A DNA stretch of 37,993 nucleotides from Bacillota bacterium. GTDB taxonomy: Bacteria > Bacillota > Sulfobacillia > JAJZYS01 > JAJYTV01. Each line of letters opens with the position of its first letter. Position 1 is the stretch's first letter. A program made the position numbers and the translations under genes. The notes under the pieces were generated by a model, which made no database searches, had not been told where the DNA came from, and saw only the letters and a program-made list of their open reading frames with translations. The stretch is taken from contig JAJYSJ010000023.1 of the NCBI GenBank assembly GCA_021793645.1, positions 1-37,993 of the forward strand. The letters run 5' to 3'. Below are positions 1-7,066 of this stretch, in pieces.

Positions 1-35
1 TCTAGCGCCCCATTCCACGACTTCCTTATTCTGCT

Positions 36-53
36 GCCTCCCCTAGGGGAGGC
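36..53. repeat. 18-bp perfect palindrome
   Basis: The sequence GCCTCCCCTAGGGGAGGC is self-complementary with two 9-bp arms and no loop. It lies in non-coding DNA upstream of insertion-sequence-like repeats. It could be part of a terminator or an element end; no function can be assigned. Confidence 0.45.
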
Positions 54-74
54 CCCCTCGCCGGCCCCCGTAGG

Positions 75-120
75 ACTGGTATGGTTTTCGATGAACACAC
101 TGGTATGGTTCTCGGTGAGC
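75..120. repeat. Two tandem 22-bp repeats resembling an IS21-family terminus
   Basis: Two copies of a 22-nt unit beginning ACTGGTATGGTT stand at 75-96 and 99-120 with three mismatches and a 24-bp period. Closely spaced multiple terminal repeats of this size are typical of IS21-family ends. No istA or istB gene is visible, so this would be a solo end or decayed element. The family assignment is inference from the repeat architecture and its setting among other mobile-element debris. Confidence 0.35.
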
Positions 121-222
121 GTCCGCACCCGAAGGCCTCACGCCAGGGCGAAATGTAATGGCCAACAAACTCTAAGAGGCCCCTCTATGCCGCTTGCAGA
201 GCGGATCCTGCAATGGAGCCTG

Positions 223-411
223 TCAAACTCGGGCCTGATCCAGCCACCGCCAGAACGAAAGCAGGTCGAATGCGTAGGCTCGCACCGTGTGGGGGGAGAA
301 CGCCTGCGATGAGATGCGTTGGAGATACCCCTCCACGAGCGCCAGCGGTTCCCCGGTTTCGTCTACCACTGACCAGCCTGTCCGACCTTCTCGTTCGGCC
401 ACCCTGAGCAT
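223..411 (-). pseudogene. Tyrosine recombinase/integrase, N-terminal fragment
   Basis: This 62-codon frame starts at an ATG preceded by GAGGAGG at good spacing. The protein ends in a stretch containing SPHTVRAYAFDLLSFWRWL, which matches the SAM-like N-terminal DNA-binding domain of XerC/D-type phage integrases, where the SxxTxxxYxxDLxxFxxWL pattern is conserved. It stops right after that helix, and no catalytic domain with the R-H-R-Y residues follows. It is therefore a truncated recombinase, either a pseudogene or the surviving 5' end of a deleted element. A strong hairpin sits just upstream at 426-466. Confidence 0.6.
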
Positions 412-425
412 GACGCGCCTCCTCG

Positions 426-466
426 TCCCCTGGGGCCTTCAGCCTACGGCCTCCGGCCCCAGGGGA
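426..466. repeat. Perfect 12-bp inverted repeat upstream of the recombinase fragment
   Basis: TCCCCTGGGGCC at 426-437 pairs exactly with GGCCCCAGGGGA at 455-466 around a 17-nt loop. It lies 15 bp upstream of the recombinase start codon. It lacks a T-run on either strand, so it is not a canonical terminator. It could be an attenuator-like hairpin or a recombination or insertion-sequence end. The rest of 412-570 shows no gene. Confidence 0.5.
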
Positions 467-570
467 TCCTCCTTCACCCTCCATCCCTCGTAAGGCTACG
501 CACTCCCCTGGTACTCCGTCAAAGCCCGCATTGGCCGGTTAACAGTAGAGCGGCTGCTAGATCGAGAAGC

Positions 571-946
571 TGCAGCTTAAGACCCAGCGCCGTCTCGAGA
601 ACGCCATCGCCACTACTGCATCGTCGCCTGGCGCGTTCTCCACTTCGCCTACGTCGCGCGCGACAACCCCGACGCCCCCTGCACCCTGGTCTTCACCGAT
701 GCCGAGTGGAAGGGGCTCTATCTCGCAATCTACCGCAAGGCCTTCGCCGCCGGGATGGAGATGCCCGCAGAACCGCCCAAACTCTCCACCGCCGTCATCT
801 GGCTCGGTCGCCTCGGCGGCTTCCTAGCTCGCAAGGATGACGGCATGCCAGGCGTCAAGGCCCTCTGGCGAGGCTTTCAGCGCCTTGAAATCTTCACGGC
901 GGCCTGGATCGCCGCTCACCCTAGGCCGGAAGTGGGTAAACGGTAG
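571..946 (+). pseudogene. IS4-family (Tn5-type) transposase, C-terminal remnant
   Basis: From about 572 one frame reads LKTQRRLENAIAT. A shift near 600 moves to the frame reading YCIVAWRVLHFAYVARDNPD and, further on, LVFTDAEWKGLYLAI, LGRLGGFLARKDDGMPGVK and LWRGFQRLEIF, ending at the TAG at 944-946. This is the C-terminal region of IS4-family transposases of the Tn5 type, after the YREK-like catalytic block; the GGFLxRKxDGxPGxKxLWRGxQRL pattern is characteristic. The N-terminal two thirds, including the DDE residues, is missing and the remaining part is frameshifted, so it is inactive. The recombinase debris next to it indicates repeated insertion at this edge. Nothing is seen in 947-1055. 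Confidence 0.75.
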
Positions 947-1055
947 GTCTACCACGGCCTGGTGGAGACGCCACTGGACGTCTAATCCAAAGAATGGGCT
1001 AGATCTCGTGACGGGCTGTTTTGGCAATACCGATAAGCCCAATCTCGGCCCAAGT

Positions 1056-2897
1056 CTAATGACTAAACACGAACATCGCAAATCCGTTCTGCCGCGACGG
1101 CATAGTCGGAGTCCAAGGTTTAGGATAAGGGAAGAGGATCTGCTTAACGGAGCCCTTATATAAGTCTGCAAGCCTCTGAACTGTTTTGGAATTCGTGGTC
1201 AGGCCAATAGCTGCTTCCCCGCCTGTCCATGGTCCAATCCATCCTCCGGTAAATGTCCAGTTCCAATTAGGTTGAGCTCGGGCGTAGCCTCCAAACATTG
1301 GGGAAAGAAGGCCAGCATCTTCAAGTGTCAATGGGCTAAGATCCTGAGGATTCCCGTGTGCATGCAAGTATTTGGCTGTTGCCGCGTCGAACCTCTGGAA
1401 CATAGCGATGTCTGTTATAGAGTGAAGGGAATTCAGGTGTCCGACGTTAACGCGGCAGGACAACAAAAAAGCTCCACGGTTATGAACGATTAGTCGACAG
1501 TCCGGAATAGCGACTAGAAACTTGATAGCGGACTCGTTTGCATGGATTAGTGACGAATTCATATAGTAGAGCGGAACATTACGTAACCCTGTCTGCCCGC
1601 TGTACTGCGATATAGCAGACAGGAGGCCTGACACACCACCCCACGTAACTTGTACATATGGATAGCGATATACCCGCCCACCGAATGCATTGGGTACGAT
1701 CAATAGTGACTGTCGCGGGACCCTGGAAAGCGTCGACGTTAAAGCGTTTGACACGCTTGAGGGAGCCCTTCCAAGTGCCCATTGACGCAACATTAGATAA
1801 CCTGGATATATTGAAATCAGTCCAAATACGGTTACATAGAGAATACCAAGGATACGAGGCCGATGTTCCGTACTTAGGCGACGCAAAAAGGAAAGGGCAT
1901 ACGCAAGCGACAAATAGATGAATGGTAGCGTAAAATAGGTATATTCGTCATAGACGACAGTCGACATAGACCAATGAGACAATATGTTAGGTAAAAGCGT
2001 TGGCATAGATACAACTATACCAAGTGGGCTGATAAGAGAAAATGGTAGTAGAGGGCCAATGACTCGAAATAGATAGGGTAGATTGTGCATTATAGCGAGA
2101 ACAACTGACATGGGGTGTGTAGCCACGAAAGACAGCTTCGCCATGATGCCGTTACCCATATAACCCCATGCCGTTTGAGCAATAGGATCGACTCCATGGT
2201 GGACCGAAGGTAATAAAATGGCTTCAACAAAAATGAACCAGGCTAGAGACAAGGCAAGTGTCAATGCACCCAAGCGTATGTGTCTCCTGGAGAATAAGAG
2301 TAGCCACAGTCCTATACCGACACCTATGAGCGCAGATTCATTTTTACTGAGAAGAGCAACTACTGCGAGGAGAACGTTTGATAAGAGGGACGGGAGTCTT
2401 GCCGGGTCGTCAAGTCTGACGAAGAAGTAAGTCCAAAGCAGCATTGCAAACATGATAGGATCAAAGCCCCACGCAGCCTGTGAAATGATCAGGGGTGAGA
2501 GGAGAAAGGATGCTGTTAGAAGCAGGGCCTCCCAAAACGCTAGGCCCTGTCTCAGTGAAAAACGATGAATCAAGAATGCGGTAAAAATGATTATAGCTGG
2601 AGAGAGTATAAAGAAGACGGTTATGCCGAAAGCGGCAACGAGCGGACCGATAAGCACGAGGGAAAACGAAGCATCTGTAGACCAAAATGGTAGGCCTCCG
2701 GCTGAAAACATTCCTTTCCATGTTGTAGCCGCAAGGGATTCCTGTGAGATAAAACCGATATTACCCCACGGCAGATTCCAATGTATGTACATGGAACGCT
2801 CATAGACTACAAACGCACAGAAGTACAATATGAAGAAGGCCACAAGAATAGCGCCTGAGTAAGTGGTCCTCGTTGCATACGTCTTTAGGTGACGCAT
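1056..2897 (-). CDS. DUF2079-family polytopic membrane protein
   Basis: This 613-residue protein is dominated by hydrophobic helices: about 11-12 membrane segments across residues 15-370, then a hydrophilic, probably extracytoplasmic C-terminal domain. The helical part has the layout of DUF2079 proteins, with a PYLFRVIGPLLPF motif near residue 270 followed by helices and a YTYFTLPFIYL segment. DUF2079 proteins resemble GT-C lipid-linked glycosyltransferases, but no reaction is established. The start ATG follows GGGAG. The gene is last in a minus-strand run behind the DprE/UbiA genes, 39 bp after the UbiA stop. That position suggests a job in cell-envelope glycan assembly, perhaps using the lipid-linked pentose made by the upstream genes; this is inference. 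Its base composition is clearly more AT-rich than its neighbours, suggesting separate acquisition. Confidence 0.75.
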   Translation of the reverse strand: MRHLKTYATRTTYSGAILVAFFILYFCAFVVYERSMYIHWNLPWGNIGFISQESLAATTWKGMFSAGGLPFWSTDASFSLVLIGPLVAAFGITVFFILSPAIIIFTAFLIHRFSLRQGLAFWEALLLTASFLLSPLIISQAAWGFDPIMFAMLLWTYFFVRLDDPARLPSLLSNVLLAVVALLSKNESALIGVGIGLWLLLFSRRHIRLGALTLALSLAWFIFVEAILLPSVHHGVDPIAQTAWGYMGNGIMAKLSFVATHPMSVVLAIMHNLPYLFRVIGPLLPFSLISPLGIVVSMPTLLPNILSHWSMSTVVYDEYTYFTLPFIYLSLAYALSFLRRLSTEHRPRILGILYVTVFGLISIYPGYLMLRQWALGRAPSSVSNALTSTLSRVPRQSLLIVPNAFGGRVYRYPYVQVTWGGVSGLLSAISQYSGQTGLRNVPLYYMNSSLIHANESAIKFLVAIPDCRLIVHNRGAFLLSCRVNVGHLNSLHSITDIAMFQRFDAATAKYLHAHGNPQDLSPLTLEDAGLLSPMFGGYARAQPNWNWTFTGGWIGPWTGGEAAIGLTTNSKTVQRLADLYKGSVKQILFPYPKPWTPTMPSRQNGFAMFVFSH

Positions 2898-2936
2898 TGC
2901 TCACTCTCCCATTCAGACCAGTGGTGGAATATGGTA

Positions 2937-3857
2937 CTAAAGCTGTGGGTGGGCAAGGAATAACAGGGTCAGGACGGTAAGTCCCCAGAGGGCGAGGTTG
3001 AGGAGGGTGGGCCAGTCGGTGACGAGGAGCTCGTCGGGGTTCTCGGAGCGGGCGTTGACGGAGAGGAGGTAGAGGTAACGGAAGAGGCCGTAAATTACGA
3101 ACGGGATCGTAAGCATGAAGGCATGAGCATGGAGGGGTTGGTCGAAGGAATAGATGGCATATACGGCGATCGTGCTTGAAACCAGCACCCCTAAGATCTG
3201 ATCCAACAGCCCCGCTGTGTACCGTCCTAGAACCTGGCGGTGTTGTTCCGGAGCCAGCGAAGCCCGCAGTTCGCTGCGGCGCTTGCCGAAGGCCAGGAAG
3301 AGCGTCAGTAGCAGCACGAGAACGAACAGCCACGGGGAAAAAGACACTTGGATGGCTGCAGCACCTGCAGCGGCCCGCAATAGGAAGCCTGCCGAAATGC
3401 CGAAGGCATCAACGAAGAGGTGTGCCTTCAGGATGTAGGTATAGAGAACATTCACCGCCAGGAACAGCGCGGCCGCGATGAGCACCAGTCCTCCACTATA
3501 GAGCGCTAGCGCGAGTCCAACCATCACGAGCACGCTCAAGAGCATCCCAGCTGTGCGCAATGAAACTAGACCACTCGCCAAGGGGCGCAGGCGCTTTTTC
3601 GGGTGAAGCCGGTCTTCATCGCGATCGCGCCAGTCGTTCGCCACATAGACCGCGCTCGAGAGCAGGCAGAAGGCCAGGAATGTCGTGATTACGGGGGACC
3701 AGCTGCCCACGTGTAGAAACCTATCCGTGAACATCAAAGGTGCAAAAATGAGAAGGTTCTTGATCCATTGGCGCGGTCGCATTAGCCGCCAGACCAGGAC
3801 CACAGGTGCGGTCGATGTCGCTACTCCCTGCTCGAGCCCAATCTGTGCGTTTCGCAT
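2937..3857 (-). CDS. Decaprenyl-phosphate phosphoribosyltransferase-like protein (UbiA family)
   Basis: This 306-residue integral membrane protein belongs to the UbiA prenyltransferase superfamily. The first aspartate-rich motif is seen as NDWRDRDEDRLHPKKRLRPL around residue 75, and the second around DAFGISAGFLLRAAAGA near residue 150. The NDxxDxxxDxxHPxKxxRPLASG form is typical of the branch that moves 5-phosphoribose from PRPP to decaprenyl phosphate (Rv3806c type). About nine helices are evident. The ATG at 3857 has GAGAGGAGG eight bases upstream, which favours it over an in-frame GTG three codons earlier that would overlap this site. The gene lies 15 bp downstream of the DprE2-like gene and 747 bp beyond the start of that gene, in the same operon. 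With DprE1 and DprE2 it would form the pathway to decaprenylphosphoryl-arabinose or a related lipid-linked pentose. Membrane-bound, cytoplasmic-face catalysis is expected. Confidence 0.85.
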   Translation of the reverse strand: MRNAQIGLEQGVATSTAPVVLVWRLMRPRQWIKNLLIFAPLMFTDRFLHVGSWSPVITTFLAFCLLSSAVYVANDWRDRDEDRLHPKKRLRPLASGLVSLRTAGMLLSVLVMVGLALALYSGGLVLIAAALFLAVNVLYTYILKAHLFVDAFGISAGFLLRAAAGAAAIQVSFSPWLFVLVLLLTLFLAFGKRRSELRASLAPEQHRQVLGRYTAGLLDQILGVLVSSTIAVYAIYSFDQPLHAHAFMLTIPFVIYGLFRYLYLLSVNARSENPDELLVTDWPTLLNLALWGLTVLTLLFLAHPQL

Positions 3858-3872
3858 GAGATGCACCTCCTC

Positions 3873-4604
3873 TCAGATGCGCAGCCGGTTGAAGATCGCC
3901 TCAGGCAGAAGGCGGAGCACGAACATAATCAGTCCCCAACGTTTTGGAACATGCGCGCGCGATCGTCCCTTCGCTACCGCACGTGCGATGCCAGCAGCCA
4001 CTTCTTCCGGATCCGCTCCAGGCATGCCAGCATCCATTCCCCACGTCATCTGGCTGTCAACTACACCGAGTTGCACAACCGTGACCCGCGGACCGTGGCC
4101 GGCGAAGCGGTGGTTGAGTCCCGCGCCGTATGTGGTTAACGCTGCCTTGGACGCACCGTAGATGTAGTTGCGCGCGCGGCCGCGCTCCCCGGCCACCGAG
4201 GAGAGAAGGACGATGAACCCAGATGGCGCGACGTGAGGCAGGAGCCCTTCCACCGCTGCGACTGCTGCGCCGAAGTTCACCCATGTACTGGTGCGCAGCA
4301 GAGCGGCATCCGCCTCCGCGGCAGCAGCGTGCATCGTCCCGAGTGCCCAGACGACGCCCCTGAGGGGTGCCACCCCCGATGCTGACGCGAGCAGGGCTTG
4401 AGGGTAATCAAAGCTGTCCGAGTCCAGGTGCACCGCACGGACACTGCAGCGATAGCGCGTTGCGAGGTCCTGACCAACACGGTGAACCTCGTCCTCTTGG
4501 CGCCCCGCAAGCAGGATGTCAAAGCCTTCTCGGGCGTAGTGCGCGGCGAGTGCTCGTCCGACCGTCGAGGTGGCGCCGAGAATTGCCACGTATCCTTTGC
4601 CCAT
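3873..4604 (-). CDS. dprE2: DprE2-like short-chain reductase (decaprenylphosphoryl-2-keto-pentose reductase)
   Basis: This 243-residue classical short-chain dehydrogenase/reductase has the NAD(P) site near the N-terminus as GATSTVGRALA (residues 10-20), an active-site serine in LLSSVAGERG, and the Y-x3-K pair as YGASK near residue 150. In mycobacteria DprE2 reduces the 2-keto intermediate made by DprE1 to decaprenylphosphoryl-arabinose. The functional call rests on its place immediately behind the DprE1-like gene: the stop codon of one abuts the start codon of the other, which implies translational coupling. The start ATG at 4604 has GGGGTG six bases upstream, inside the dprE1 end. SDR family members are hard to tell apart from sequence alone, so context carries the specific assignment. 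Confidence 0.8.
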   Translation of the reverse strand: MGKGYVAILGATSTVGRALAAHYAREGFDILLAGRQEDEVHRVGQDLATRYRCSVRAVHLDSDSFDYPQALLASASGVAPLRGVVWALGTMHAAAAEADAALLRTSTWVNFGAAVAAVEGLLPHVAPSGFIVLLSSVAGERGRARNYIYGASKAALTTYGAGLNHRFAGHGPRVTVVQLGVVDSQMTWGMDAGMPGADPEEVAAGIARAVAKGRSRAHVPKRWGLIMFVLRLLPEAIFNRLRI

Positions 4605-5957
4605 CTACCGCACCCCCGACAGCCCGACGCGCTCTGAAAGCTGTGAGCGGAAGCGGTCGTGCGGATCCAGGCGGGTTTTGAGATGCACGAACGCTTGCCA
4701 CTGCGGATACATCCGCCGAAAGAGCTCTTGCGTCAGAAAGGCATCCTTTGCAAGGTAGACGCGTCCGCCGAGGTCTGCGGTCATGGCGTAGAGGTCGCGG
4801 AAGAGTTCCACACTGCGCTCCCCCTGCATCGGCAGGTCAAGCGCCAGTGTGAGGCCGGCTCTCGGGAACGAAAGAAGACCTGGCGATCCTTCTCCCATGC
4901 GCTTAAGGACCCCGAGGAAATTCGGGTGGCGGGCCTTGTGGATGCGTTCAAGCAGTGCGCGCAGTTCGCGCGCCCCCACCTCCGGCGGGTAGACTGCCTG
5001 GTACTGCGCGAAGCCTCGCCTTCCGTAGAGCTTGTACCAATCGTCAGCGACATCGAGGGGGTAGAAGAACTTCCACCACGCCTCCCGCTTCTGGCGCTCC
5101 GGCCGATGCATGCCATAGTACACAGCGTTGAACGCAAGGCCGACGCTCCGACTGAGCGTGCCGGAGGGGAATTCGAACGGCACGCCGATTGCGCCGCGCG
5201 GCATCGGATAGACTTCCGTTCCCTGCTGCAGTTCCCGGCGCTCGGTGATCCGCCCGCCCATCAGGACGGCGCGACCGAGGCTGCGTCCAGTTGATAGCCC
5301 ATCGATCCAGGCGACCGTGAAGGGGTAAGCCGCATCGTTGCCGGAGAACCACTCCAAGGTCTCCTCCAGACCCTGCGTCCGCTCGTAGTCCACGGTGAGG
5401 TAGCCTGTCTCGGCAGCGACCAGGCGAAGTGATGCCTCTACAATCACGCCCGTCAGGCCCATTCCGCCGACCGTGGCCCAGAAGAGATCCGGCTCTTGGT
5501 CCGGCCCGATCCGGTGCAGATCCCCGTCGGCGGTGCATAGAATGATCTCTGTCACGTGCTGACCGAACGTGCCGACTTCGTGGTGATTCTTGCCGTGCAC
5601 GTCCGCAGCGATCGCACCGCCCAACGTCACCCACTGGGTACCGGGAGTCACCGGTAGGGTCCAGCCCTGCGGCAGAGCCAGGCGGATGATCTCCCCCAGA
5701 CTGACCCCTGCCTCCGCCGTCAGGAGTCCATCGGCGCCCAGCCTCAGCATGCGGTTCAGTCGTGTCGTCTGCCAGACGCGGTCGGTTGCGAGAGCCGCGT
5801 CGCCGTACGCCCGACCGAGCCCCCGGGCGATCCCGTTACCGCTGAGGAGAGACTCCCGGAGCCGTGTCACAAGCTCCGGACGCACGACCTCTGCTTCTGT
5901 ACGCAGTGCGTGCCCCCAACCTGCAATCTCCATACGTCGCCCAAACTGAGAAGTCAC
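4605..5957 (-). CDS. dprE1: DprE1-like FAD-dependent decaprenylphosphoryl-ribose 2-oxidase
   Basis: This 450-residue flavoprotein belongs to the VAO/PCMH oxidase family. The N-terminal FAD-binding domain carries GLGRAYGDAA near residue 45 and TLGGAIAADVHGKNHH near residue 115, both hallmarks of DprE1. The C-terminal substrate domain has VYLAKDAFLTQELFRRMYP; its lysine matches the catalytically important lysine of mycobacterial DprE1. The enzyme oxidises the 2-hydroxyl of the decaprenyl-linked ribose, giving the keto sugar for DprE2. GTG at 5957 is chosen because GAGGGG lies seven bases upstream; TTG codons at 5972 and 5963 are badly spaced from it. From memory of the mycobacterial sequence, the residue at the position of the drug-target cysteine (SFPxxGxxxC context) is alanine here. 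First gene of the run dprE1-dprE2-ubiA-DUF2079. Confidence 0.88.
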   Translation of the reverse strand: MTSQFGRRMEIAGWGHALRTEAEVVRPELVTRLRESLLSGNGIARGLGRAYGDAALATDRVWQTTRLNRMLRLGADGLLTAEAGVSLGEIIRLALPQGWTLPVTPGTQWVTLGGAIAADVHGKNHHEVGTFGQHVTEIILCTADGDLHRIGPDQEPDLFWATVGGMGLTGVIVEASLRLVAAETGYLTVDYERTQGLEETLEWFSGNDAAYPFTVAWIDGLSTGRSLGRAVLMGGRITERRELQQGTEVYPMPRGAIGVPFEFPSGTLSRSVGLAFNAVYYGMHRPERQKREAWWKFFYPLDVADDWYKLYGRRGFAQYQAVYPPEVGARELRALLERIHKARHPNFLGVLKRMGEGSPGLLSFPRAGLTLALDLPMQGERSVELFRDLYAMTADLGGRVYLAKDAFLTQELFRRMYPQWQAFVHLKTRLDPHDRFRSQLSERVGLSGVR

Positions 5958-6137
5958 GGTCAAACCCCTCAACTAGGAATAAATCTTGGCTGAATGATAA
6001 CGGCAACTCAAAGACGCGACGCGAATTCCCGATGACTCCTACACGCTTCGTGGGGAAAATTGGATTGGTCATAATTTCTACATTACTATCCAGACTCCTC
6101 CGCAAGAACTACCGAATTATCCCTGAGGCAGAGATGG

Positions 6138-6491
6138 CTACCGTCTAAACATCGCCCAAATCCCCACTATAATGAGCACGAAACCACCGGCCTTCTGCCA
6201 AGTCATTCCTTCATGCAAGTAAACGGTAGAATACAAAACCACGATCGCAAGTCCTACACTCGTCATTAGAGGGTAAGCAGTGCTCAAATTCAGTTTGGAC
6301 AGGACGTAGCTATATCCACCGAATGATGCGACAAACAGAAGACCGCCGAACCATATGGCCGGTTCAGCAGCTGCCCTGGAAATCAAAGTGCCCATCGACG
6401 TTATAGAAGCTCCTCGCATCGCTATTTTGATAAGAATGTTGGCTGTTGCGTTGGCAATGATAGAGGCCGCCAACACCCAATAGACGTTCAC
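6138..6491 (-). CDS. Small multidrug-resistance/EamA-like four-helix membrane protein
   Basis: This 117-residue protein has four predicted membrane helices (about residues 3-20, 45-62, 70-88 and 97-114) and the size of SMR-family or ArnE/ArnF-like half-transporters. The sequence shows AASIIANATANILIKIAM at the N-terminus and LSTAYPLMTSVGLAIVVL in the third helix; the A-Y-x-L-x-x-S-x-G pattern is common in this superfamily. The conserved helix-1 glutamate of true drug-exporting SMR proteins is not seen, which favours a lipid-carrier flippase-like role. It lies upstream of, and in the same direction as, the DprE1-like gene, with 180 bp between. An attractive inference is that it helps move the polyprenyl-phosphate sugar across the membrane. 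The GTG start has only a weak site. Locally AT-richer than the flanking genes. Confidence 0.7.
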   Translation of the reverse strand: MNVYWVLAASIIANATANILIKIAMRGASITSMGTLISRAAAEPAIWFGGLLFVASFGGYSYVLSKLNLSTAYPLMTSVGLAIVVLYSTVYLHEGMTWQKAGGFVLIIVGIWAMFRR

Positions 6492-6548
6492 TCTGATAGC
6501 TGCCCCCTACGCGCCGCCCAATAACCAATGTTTCGCTACATATGAATC

Positions 6549-6900
6549 CCCGCCCTGCCGAACCTCGGCAGCGTCCCGTTCACCGATGTGGACCAGCAGA
6601 GCTGGTACGCACCGAACGTCGACGCGATGTACGCCCAGGGGGCACTCGCGAACCTCGGAACCACGACCTTCGCGCCGAACCAGCCGATGGATAGGGAGGA
6701 CGTGGCGGCGCTGAAGATCCCCGCAGGAGGCACCCTGCATTTCACGGACCTTTCGCAGATTGCACCGGCTGACGTCCCAGCGGTCGAGGCCGTGGCTACA
6801 TGGCCGGCTTCACGAACGGCAGCTTCCAGCCGCTCGGTGAGGTGACGCGGGCCCAGACGGCGAGGCTCCGTAAGGCAACCTCGAACTGCAAGGGGGGCCC
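6549..6900 (+). pseudogene. SLH-domain protein, frameshifted C-terminal remnant
   Basis: One frame reads LPNLGSVPFTDVDQQSWYA and continues with VDAMYAQGALANLGTTTFAP, NQPMDREDVAALKI and HFTDLSQIAPADVPAVEAVA. Near 6795 the reading shifts to GYMAGFTNGSFQPLGEVTRA followed by QTARL. These are consecutive SLH-repeat signatures (FxDV, W-(Y)-A-x-x-V, GxxxGxxxGxFxPxxxxTRAQ). No start codon or upstream half is present and the frame is broken, so this is the tail of a lost S-layer-anchored protein. It stands directly upstream of the large surface-protein gene. Nothing further is seen between 6900 and the next start. Confidence 0.75.
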
Positions 6901-7066
6901 CGGCTGCGCAAGCGGCTGGGGCCTCTTCTATGGGCGGGTGATGCCTTGCCAGATTGAAGGACAAGGGCCAAAGGGCGTAGAGTCGACCTTTTGCACAGGT
7001 CCACCGGTCTCCTTGTTCCAGGGCCGTTCGGCCGATATTGTCGAAATGGGCCGAAAAAGGGAAGTA

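Noticed and set aside
2800-3333. 177-codon minus-strand frame over the UbiA and DUF2079 genes
   Set aside because: It overlaps the real genes in another frame, is arginine/proline-rich and has no family features; a shadow frame.
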